This document shows positions 1 to 5,773 of a stretch of DNA of 17,217 nt, one piece after another (position 1 is the stretch's first letter; every line of letters starts with the position of its first letter). The position numbers were made by a program, and so were the translations under genes. The notes beneath the pieces were generated by a model that made no database searches, was not told the DNA's origin, and saw only the letters and a program-made list of their open reading frames with translations. This DNA comes from Firmicutes bacterium UBA5388. GTDB lineage: Bacteria; Bacillota; UBA4882; UBA10575. The DNA lies in contig DHOO01000049.1 in assembly GCA_002409975.1 (NCBI GenBank), positions 1 to 17,217 of the forward strand, in the 5' to 3' direction.

Positions 1-28
1 GAGCGACGAGTGACGAGTTACGAGATGT
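1..28. repeat. Four 7-bp tandem repeats at the window edge
   Basis: Read from base 1, the sequence falls into four 7-bp units: GAGCGAC, GAGTGAC, GAGTTAC and GAGATGT. The first three differ from each other at one or two positions and the fourth is degenerate. The array may continue upstream of the window. It is non-coding here, and no function can be assigned. Confidence 0.6.
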
Positions 29-61
29 ATTTTCTAGGCAGCTAAAAAGGATTTAAATGAA

Positions 62-88
62 AACTCGTTCTTTGCTATTGAACGAGTT
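62..88. other. Perfect 9-bp hairpin
   Basis: AACTCGTTC (62-70) and GAACGAGTT (80-88) are perfect inverted repeats around a 9-nt loop. With a two-base bulge the pairing extends outward through ATGA/TCAT. No T-run follows, so this is not a convincing intrinsic terminator. It may be the 3' structure of a transcript entering from outside the window, or part of the repeat-rich edge next to the MITE-like element at 104. Confidence 0.6.
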
Positions 89-103
89 CATTAATTAGTT
101 TAA

Positions 104-205
104 GGAATTGCATAATTGATTGATTAAAGGTTTAACTACAAAATATTGTTAAAGTAAACACCATATATTGCGTTTAAATTAAACGGATGCCTAAGGTAAT
201 TATGC
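104..205 (+). repeat. MITE-like repeat, copy A (short form)
   Basis: This roughly 102-bp A+T-rich block matches the ends of copy B at 1395-1603 in the same orientation. Its left part starts GGAATTGCATAATT and matches B over the first 37 positions with 8 mismatches. Its right part runs from TAAACACC through TATTGCG to TAAGGTAATTATGC and matches B with a handful of substitutions and one 5-bp gap. It lacks the central palindrome of B. Its right end lacks the final AATTCC, so the terminal inverted repeat is complete only on the left. It ends one base before the stop codon of the aldo/keto reductase. No transposase is seen, so if it is mobile it would be a non-autonomous element. Confidence 0.6.
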
Positions 206-206
206 C

Positions 207-1352
207 TCAGTTACTTGCTCGATAGTAAGGAGACAAGGTTTTATGGAATTCTTTTAGTTGATCGGCGATCTCAACTTGATGCGGGCACTTTTGTATACAT
301 AGACCACAATGAAAGCAGGATAAAGCGTTTTTTCCCGAGACTAATGGATCTGTCTCTAGGGAGCTATACTTTTTCTGCGCATAATCCTTTAATCCATATA
401 CCTGGTAGTAAATATATAATTGGAAGATGTATGGAATATTAACTTCTTGAGGACAGGGAAGGCAGTCCCCACAGTTAGTGCAGATCTTTTTTGCAATATC
501 ATGTAGTTTACTCATATAAAGATTTATATTTTTAAGTTCTTCGGCAGCCAAAGGAGTGGAGTCCGAAACATAAAAAATATTTTCCTCGACCATTTCTACG
601 GTTTTCATACTAGAAAGGGTGGCGGTAATACTAGGGTTAGCAATTACAAAACGCAAACCCAATTCAGTATTATTACGAGTAGAAGAGTTAAGCTCTGTTC
701 TAATTTTAGCGGGAAGCTGAACGATCTTTCCTCCGGCTAATGGCTCTGTCGTTATAATGCCAATTCCTTTTTTAGCCGCGTACTCAATAGCTATATTATA
801 ATCGAAGTTTAGTAGGTTATAACCACAGGAAATAACTGAGAATAATCTCATATCTGTAAATAATTTCATTTCTTCAGCAGGGGAATTAAAGGATAGAGAG
901 ATATGTTTAATCAAACCTTCATCTTTGGCTTTTTCGGCTTCACGTACCCAATTTGCTCTTTTATCAATAGATAAGAAGCTCTGATAATTAACATTGTCAA
1001 AATAATAAAAATCAATGCAAGCCACTTTTAATCGAGTAAGCTGCTCCTCAAGGTATCGCCGGTAGTCTCCCCGTTTTTTAATGAGGTGGGTAGGGATTTT
1101 GGCGCCAATATGAATCTTACCAGGCCAGCTCTTTAAAGCTTGGCTGGTGGCGGTCTCGCTTAATCCATTATTATATGTGTAAGCAGTATCTACATGGTTA
1201 ATACCAAGTTCGAATGAACGGTGCATCGCTTTGATTGCATTGTCAATACTAACCCACCGTTTGTCGTTCTCGACATTTTCTGGTAAATATTTGGTTCCAA
1301 AACCTAAAACGGAAAGCTTGACCCCAGTGCGGCCAAGTGATCGAAATAACAT
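207..1352 (-). CDS. Aldo/keto reductase with C-terminal two-cluster [4Fe-4S] ferredoxin domain
   Basis: 381-aa NAD(P)H-type aldo/keto reductase barrel (about residues 1-270) fused to a ferredoxin-like tail. Cysteines 291, 294, 297 and 300 and 346, 349, 352 and 356, each last one followed by Pro, should bind two [4Fe-4S] clusters. This suggests redox coupling to low-potential electron carriers in the cytoplasm; the substrate is unknown. The AKR catalytic tetrad is seen as Asp55, Tyr60 and Lys85, but the fourth position, normally His in a D-x-Y-x-x-H context, is Asp119 (motif DFYYFD). Length is normal for Fe-S AKRs. The ATG is preceded by GGGGTGG at 5 nt. The gene stands alone, divergent from argS, with related repeats almost touching the stop and starting 42 bp upstream of the ATG. 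Family assignment is firm; activity is uncertain. Confidence 0.9.
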   Translation of the reverse strand: MLFRSLGRTGVKLSVLGFGTKYLPENVENDKRWVSIDNAIKAMHRSFELGINHVDTAYTYNNGLSETATSQALKSWPGKIHIGAKIPTHLIKKRGDYRRYLEEQLTRLKVACIDFYYFDNVNYQSFLSIDKRANWVREAEKAKDEGLIKHISLSFNSPAEEMKLFTDMRLFSVISCGYNLLNFDYNIAIEYAAKKGIGIITTEPLAGGKIVQLPAKIRTELNSSTRNNTELGLRFVIANPSITATLSSMKTVEMVEENIFYVSDSTPLAAEELKNINLYMSKLHDIAKKICTNCGDCLPCPQEVNIPYIFQLYIYYQVYGLKDYAQKKYSSLETDPLVSGKNALSCFHCGLCIQKCPHQVEIADQLKEFHKTLSPYYRASN

Positions 1353-1394
1353 GTAACCACCCCAAAGTTTATCTTTATCTATCTTTTAATATAC

Positions 1395-1603
1395 GGAATT
1401 GTATAATTTAATTATTTAAGATTTGACCACATATCTGATTTCGTGACTATTCGATCTATACCAGGGAAACGCTACCGCAAGCTTTCACGATTTTCCCTGG
1501 TGCTATAGATGTCACGAATTCAGACTAATATATTGATGGCCTAATATTAATTAAACACTATGTATTGCGATCAAATACAAGCTTAAGGTAATTATGCAAT
1601 TCC
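1395..1603 (+). repeat. MITE-like repeat, copy B (long form with palindrome)
   Basis: 209-bp non-coding element with 14-bp terminal inverted repeats: GGAATTGTATAATT at 1395-1408 and AATTATGCAATTCC at 1590-1603 (one mismatch). Its outer parts are homologous to copy A at 104-205; its middle is occupied by a long palindrome absent from A. I see no clean target-site duplication, although TTAATTAG occurs both left of copy A (91-98) and right of copy B (1605-1612). Together with A it brackets the aldo/keto reductase gene. The reductase promoter must lie within or beside this element, but I cannot pick boxes with confidence. Confidence 0.6.
1435..1523. repeat. 89-bp imperfect palindrome inside copy B
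   Basis: The left arm CTGATTTCGTGAC (1435-1447) pairs with GTCACGAATTCAG (1511-1523) at 12 of 13 positions. Further in, ATCTATA and CCAGGGAAA pair with TATAGAT and TTTTCCCTGG, leaving small internal bulges and a loop of about 22 nt. Transcribed from either strand it would form a long hairpin. It is not followed by a T-run. It may be a folded repeat of REP or MITE type, or a large protein-binding palindrome. Confidence 0.7.
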
Positions 1604-1673
1604 CTTAATTAGTAATTAGGCAATCATTTGAAAAATCCTGCTAAACGGTAAAAAACTGTTATAAATCTTTCGG

Positions 1674-1703
1674 TTGCAAATAATAGGTTATTTGGGTAAT
1701 ATA
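1674..1703 (+). promoter_or_regulatory. Possible sigma-A promoter for argS
   Basis: TTGCAA (1674-1679) and TAATAT (1698-1703) are separated by 18 bp and lie about 80 bp before the argS ATG. A better -10 word, TATAAT at 1702-1707, has no -35 at a normal distance. The 180 bp between repeat B and argS hold nothing else clear apart from a weak hairpin near 1643-1660 and a 5-codon mini-ORF at 1745-1762. No T-box features are seen. Confidence 0.3.
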
Positions 1704-1783
1704 TAATAAATAAGGAGAGAGTGTTTTTATTTTGAAGGAGAATTGTGGCCATATTTTATTGAGAAAAGCAGAAGGAGATATAG

Positions 1784-3511
1784 ATGGGAAATAATAAATA
1801 CCTTGATTGTAAAGAGATAATCGCGACTTTATTTGTGACTGAGGTAAAGATGGTAGGGCTAGATCAGGATGAAATTTACGCTTTATTGGAATATCCGCCT
1901 GATGAAAAACTAGGAGATTTGGCTTTACCTTGTTTTAAATTTAGCAAAATATTTAAGAAACCACCCCATGTTATTGCTGAAGAATTCCAGGCAAAAATAG
2001 CATCTTCTCCATATATTCAGGAAGCTATTGCTATCGGTCCTTATTTGAATTTTCGGTTTGCTCCTAATAAGTTAGCCGAAACAGTATTAAAAAAAATCCT
2101 TACTACTAGGGAGAGGTATGGAGCTCAGAATATTGGCAACGGTCGAAACATAGTAATAGATTATTCGGCTCCGAATATCGCTAAACCTTTTCATGTTGGC
2201 CACCTGAGTAGTACGGTAATCGGAAACTCTCTTTACAAACTCTTTACTTTTCTTGGATATAATTGTGTGGGGGTAAATCATCTTGGAGACTGGGGAACGC
2301 AGTTTGGAAAGCTGATTACCGCTTATAACAAGTGGGGTTCTAAGTTAGCTGTGGAAGAAGGATTAATCCAAGAGCTAATGAGGTTATATGTTAAATTTCA
2401 CGAAGAAGCAGAAAAGGATCCTGTTTTAGAGGATGAAGCGCGGGAATGGTTTAATAAAATTGAAAATGGTAATCAGGAAGCTATGGAATTGTGGAAATGG
2501 TTTAAAGAGATTAGTCTGGAGGAGTTTCAGAAAGTTTATGAAATTTTGGATATTACTTTTGATTCCACAGCTGGAGAAAGTTTTTATAATGATAAGATTG
2601 AAGCAGTTGTTAACGAGTTAAAAGAAAAGAATTTATTAGAGGAGAGTAAAGGGGCATCAATTGTAAATCTTGATCAGTATGGGATGCCGCCCTGTTTAAT
2701 TCTGAAGAAAGATGGTAGCTCTTTATATGCGACACGGGATATTGCGGCAGCGCTCTACCGTAAAAAGACCTACAATTTTACCAAAAATCTTTATGTGACT
2801 GGTATTGCTCAAAGCCTTCATTTTCAACAATGGTTTAAAGTTGTGGAGTTGATGGGTTATGAGTGGGCTAAGGATCTTATTCATATTCCTTTTGGCTGGG
2901 TCAATTTAGAAGGAGAAAAATTATCGACCAGAAAAGGCAAAGTCGTCTTATTAGAAGATCTGCTTGAAACGACGATCAAACGAACACTAGAAATAATAAA
3001 TGAGAAAAACCCCGGGCTCGTAGGAAAAGAAGAAATTGCTAAAGAAGTTGGAGTGGGTGCGGTTATTTTTGGCGCTTTAAGTGTCAACCGGATTAAAGAT
3101 GTAACTTTTTCTTGGGAAGAAGCCTTGAATTTTGATGGAGAAACAGGGCCCTATCTTCAATATACACATGCTAGGGCTTGTAGTATTCTTAGAAAAGTTG
3201 CTTTTGAACCTGATTCTAATTTAGATTTTGAGCCAAAGAGGTTAGATGATCAAGCAGCTTTAAAAGTAGTTAAAACCTTGTATTTATTCCCGGAAAAGAT
3301 TGTCGCAGCTTCTAATGAATACGAACCGTCCATAATTAGCAGATACCTAATCTCCCTCGCCCAGGACTTCAACGGGTTTTATCATGAATGTCAAGTTCTT
3401 GTTGAAGATAAAGCTTTGCAACAAGCCCGATTAGTTTTGGTTTATGCTGTTAAAACTACCTTAGCAGTAGGTTTAGGGTTATTAGGAATTAAGGCTCCAG
3501 AGCGTATGTAG
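1784..3511 (+). CDS. argS: Arginyl-tRNA synthetase
   Basis: 575-aa class I aminoacyl-tRNA synthetase that charges tRNA-Arg with arginine using ATP in the cytoplasm. The N-terminal Arg-tRNA recognition domain spans about residues 1-95. The catalytic Rossmann domain follows, with the HIGH signature as HVGH (137-140, in a NIAKPFHVGH context) and the KMSKS loop as KLSTRKG (379-385). A helical DALR-type anticodon-binding domain fills about 455-575. The NHLGDWGTQFGKL stretch is typical of ArgS. Length is normal and no key residue is missing. AAGGAGATATAG directly before the ATG fixes the start. The next gene begins 51 nt after the stop and is probably co-transcribed, though its product has no obvious link to translation. 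Confidence 0.97.
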   Translation: MGNNKYLDCKEIIATLFVTEVKMVGLDQDEIYALLEYPPDEKLGDLALPCFKFSKIFKKPPHVIAEEFQAKIASSPYIQEAIAIGPYLNFRFAPNKLAETVLKKILTTRERYGAQNIGNGRNIVIDYSAPNIAKPFHVGHLSSTVIGNSLYKLFTFLGYNCVGVNHLGDWGTQFGKLITAYNKWGSKLAVEEGLIQELMRLYVKFHEEAEKDPVLEDEAREWFNKIENGNQEAMELWKWFKEISLEEFQKVYEILDITFDSTAGESFYNDKIEAVVNELKEKNLLEESKGASIVNLDQYGMPPCLILKKDGSSLYATRDIAAALYRKKTYNFTKNLYVTGIAQSLHFQQWFKVVELMGYEWAKDLIHIPFGWVNLEGEKLSTRKGKVVLLEDLLETTIKRTLEIINEKNPGLVGKEEIAKEVGVGAVIFGALSVNRIKDVTFSWEEALNFDGETGPYLQYTHARACSILRKVAFEPDSNLDFEPKRLDDQAALKVVKTLYLFPEKIVAASNEYEPSIISRYLISLAQDFNGFYHECQVLVEDKALQQARLVLVYAVKTTLAVGLGLLGIKAPERM

Positions 3512-3526
3512 AGATGGGAATTCGGG

Positions 3527-3556
3527 ACCTTCCGAAGTTTCAATCTGGAGGAAGGT
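3527..3556 (+). promoter_or_regulatory. Hairpin that could mask the Shine-Dalgarno of the lipoprotein gene
   Basis: ACCTTCC (3527-3533) is perfectly complementary to GGAAGGT (3550-3556), with a 16-nt loop. The right arm overlaps the ribosome binding site GGAGGAAGG (3547-3555) of the gene starting at 3563. Pairing could lower translation of that gene relative to argS. No T-run follows, so it is not a terminator. Confidence 0.4.
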
Positions 3557-3562
3557 TGTGGT

Positions 3563-4447
3563 GTGATGAGGGGAATTATTAGAGTTTTACTATTACTATT
3601 ATTATTGATGATCGTACTCACTGGATGTAGGCAAGCGCAAGAGGTTTTTTATTATCAAGGAATTCTGTTTGAAGGTTTTGACCCAATGAAACACCAGCCT
3701 TCAGAAGAGTTTAGTAAGTTTGTCCGTCCGGATAAAGTTTTTCTATCGGCGAAAGAGATTAAAAGTCTAAAAAGATGTGTGGATCTTTTAAAAGAAAAAA
3801 ATTTATTTTTTTTATTACAGTACGCCGATCGTTTTGTGGTAGTAAATTCTCCTTATTCTTTTGCTGATAAACCACAGATGAGTGTCTATATTGACAAGGA
3901 GAAAGTTACTTTGGATTTTTCGATTGGTGATGATTGGAAGAATAAGTTGTTAAACTCTAATCTGGGCTTGATGGAAAACAGCAGTAAATTTCACTTTAGG
4001 GGAACTCCAGAGTTACCAAACCTTCTTCGCATTGTTTTACATGAAATAGGGCACTTGGTAGAGTATGATCAATTGAAATTCAATTGGAAAGGTAAGTTTA
4101 TCGAACATCCTCTCAATAAGGACTTTGTTAATATTTCATGGGACAGAATGAGATACTGGAAAGATAAAGAAGGTTTTTATGAAAAGTTACAAACCATTCA
4201 TTCCCTTGAGGCCTTAGTTACTTTTTTACGGTGGTTTCAGGAAGAGTCGTCCTTTTTCAGTTTAAGTAGTAGTATGGGGATGAATGAAGATTTTGCAGAG
4301 GCTTTTGTCTATTATTATTTAGACACTTATTTTGATTATACGATTAGTTTTATTCTTAATGAAACTGTCCTGATTAATGATCTACAAACAATCAATACGT
4401 TTCGTGAAAAAAAGTTTAAATTTATCTCGGAAATTGGGCGTGAATAA
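3563..4447 (+). CDS. Lipoprotein with zincin (HExxH) metallopeptidase motif
   Basis: 294 aa. A Leu-rich signal segment (residues 4-18) ends in the lipobox LTGC, so Cys21 should be lipidated and the protein anchored on the outer face of the cytoplasmic membrane. HEIGH (159-163), in the context LRIVLHEIGHLVEYDQ, is a zinc-metallopeptidase motif. About 80 residues later MNEDFAEAFVYYYLD (239-253) supplies Glu241 and Glu245 as possible third zinc ligand, an arrangement like that of gluzincins. I cannot name a family for the rest. Start is GTG 3563 or ATG 3566; both fit the ribosome binding site GGAGGAAGG. It lies 51 nt after argS in the same direction. Substrate unknown; a cell-surface or spore-envelope protease is possible but inferred only. 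Confidence 0.75.
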   Translation: MMRGIIRVLLLLLLLMIVLTGCRQAQEVFYYQGILFEGFDPMKHQPSEEFSKFVRPDKVFLSAKEIKSLKRCVDLLKEKNLFFLLQYADRFVVVNSPYSFADKPQMSVYIDKEKVTLDFSIGDDWKNKLLNSNLGLMENSSKFHFRGTPELPNLLRIVLHEIGHLVEYDQLKFNWKGKFIEHPLNKDFVNISWDRMRYWKDKEGFYEKLQTIHSLEALVTFLRWFQEESSFFSLSSSMGMNEDFAEAFVYYYLDTYFDYTISFILNETVLINDLQTINTFREKKFKFISEIGRE

Positions 4448-4720
4448 CCATTAATTCTTATTTTCTTTTATTTATCCATCTAATTCAGTCTGTAGATTAA
4501 ATTAAGTAAAAGCTAATTAATTCGTGAAGACGAAAGTGCAATTATAAAGCTCACTTTGCGCACCTTTAAGACAAAGGGCAAGCTAAACCCTTTTCTATAA
4601 ACTGGAGCTAAATATAAGGGGTGCGAAATGTGAGATACAGGTAGATAGAGAATTTTTAAAAGGAGCTTGGTGAGGAGAACATAATAAAATGGAAAATAAA
4701 TAGACAGAGGAGGCGAAAAT
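4448..4720 (+). other. Gene-free region with a highly structured leader
   Basis: These 273 bp between the lipoprotein gene and the TRAP gene encode no credible protein but are rich in inverted repeats between 4521 and 4634. TTCGT/ACGAA (4521-4525, 4530-4534) closes a 4-nt loop. AAAGTG (4533-4538) can pair with CACTTT (4552-4557). CTCACTTTGCGCACC (4550-4564) pairs at 13 of 15 positions with GGTGCGAAATGTGAG (4620-4634). AAAGGG/CCCTTT (4573-4578, 4588-4593) forms an inner hairpin. The second and third pairings compete for the same bases, as expected of a switch. It resembles no riboswitch class that I can identify. The first part (4448-4520) is featureless. Confidence 0.45.
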
Positions 4721-5767
4721 ATGCCCCGTAAAATATTTGTGCTCTTATTTATGATCATGATTATTATTACCACCACTTTGCCAGGATCCTCTAACAGTAA
4801 TCACATCCTTTTAAAAGCCGCTACTATTAATGGGGCAGATTCAGCTGAGGCGGTAGGATTGGCAGTTTTTAAAGAGTTAGTAGAAAAACGCACGAAAGGT
4901 TATATTAAGATTAATATTCACACTGATGGTGTTTTAGGAAATGATGAGCAATTAATTAAGGGTATGCAAAGAGGCACTGTCGATCTAGTTACTTGTGCTT
5001 CCTTTAAATATGCTGACTATGTTCCCAGATTTAAGGTGTTGGAGTTACCTTTTTTATTTTTCTCTACTGAGCATCTCCGAACAATGCTTAATGGAACGCT
5101 GGGACAGGATTTAGCTGAAAGCGCTCTAAGTAGTAGGGGAGATATAGTTTTGGGGTATATTACCAGCTGTCCAGTTAATATTATTAGTGTTAAGGCTATA
5201 CCTTTTTTATCACAAGCAAAAGGTTTACGGTTTCGAAGTATGCTCCTCCCATCCCATCGCCAAACTTGGCAATCCCTAGGAATGGCGCCAGTCACTTTAG
5301 TTTATTCCGAACTAAAGATCGGAATGCAAGTTGGGATGATCGACATGGCAGAGACTGATTTTATTGACTGTAAAAAAATGAAGCTCTATGAAACGGCAAA
5401 ATTTATTCTCCCAAGTGAACATTATTTCCCAGTTAGTCCGTTGCTTTTAAGCAAATTAGCTTGGTATAAGATTCCCCAGTCTTATCGAGCAATCCTACAA
5501 GATTGCGCTAAAGAAGCTATTGATTATGGGACGGACTATTTTTCCCAAAAAAACAAAGAAACAGCAAAAGAATTAACTGACAAGTACTGGGTTAAGATAG
5601 CCGATTTTAACCTGGCGGAAAAGAAGACCCACCGTTCAAGGTTAGCTGCTGATCAGAGAAAAGTTTTTTCCGGGTTAGGTTTAGACCGGGTTTGGGCCGA
5701 GATTAATAGCACTTTTGAGCAATATGAATTAGAGTATGAAGCAAAGCACAAAGAGTTAAAACCATAA
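4721..5767 (+). CDS. TRAP-type transporter solute-binding protein (DctP family)
   Basis: 348 aa. A hydrophobic signal segment (residues 4-21) without a lipobox indicates export. The mature part follows the DctP pattern: FKELVEKRTKGYIKI (50-64), LGNDEQLIKGMQRGTVDL (72-89), VLELPFLF (106-113) and GLRFRSM (168-174). Arg172 corresponds to the Arg that usually clamps the carboxylate of an organic-acid ligand. The later GxxD/QENP region is altered to MIDMAETDF. DctQ and DctM membrane partners do not flank it, so it is an orphan in this window; partners may lie elsewhere or it may act as a sensor. AGAGGAGGCGAAAAT precedes the ATG. It ends 6 bp from the convergent rqcH stop, with no terminator between. 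Confidence 0.85.
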   Translation: MPRKIFVLLFMIMIIITTTLPGSSNSNHILLKAATINGADSAEAVGLAVFKELVEKRTKGYIKINIHTDGVLGNDEQLIKGMQRGTVDLVTCASFKYADYVPRFKVLELPFLFFSTEHLRTMLNGTLGQDLAESALSSRGDIVLGYITSCPVNIISVKAIPFLSQAKGLRFRSMLLPSHRQTWQSLGMAPVTLVYSELKIGMQVGMIDMAETDFIDCKKMKLYETAKFILPSEHYFPVSPLLLSKLAWYKIPQSYRAILQDCAKEAIDYGTDYFSQKNKETAKELTDKYWVKIADFNLAEKKTHRSRLAADQRKVFSGLGLDRVWAEINSTFEQYELEYEAKHKELKP

Positions 5768-5773
5768 GTAGTT

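Noticed and set aside
62..88. Hairpin as an intrinsic terminator of an upstream gene.
   Set aside because: No T-run follows the stem and no gene is seen upstream inside the window.
1620..1783. T-box leader for argS.
   Set aside because: The space after the repeat is too short for a full T-box, and neither the conserved T-box sequence nor a terminator/antiterminator pair is visible.
4568..4650. Fragments such as GCTAAACC and AGGTAGATAG recalled parts of a GEMM-I (cyclic-di-GMP) riboswitch.
   Set aside because: The first conserved segment is missing, the order and spacing do not fit, and the key ACGCAAAGCC block is not present. I keep it only as an unassigned structured leader.
4689..4703. 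Four-codon frame (ATG to TAG) with a GAGGAG-like sequence before the TRAP gene.
   Set aside because: Too short to judge and easily due to chance in A+T-rich sequence; the real gene has its own better ribosome binding site.
4513..4776. 87-codon minus-strand frame across the TRAP leader.
   Set aside because: No ribosome binding site, composition reflects the opposite strand, and it overlaps the structured leader and the signal peptide of the TRAP gene.
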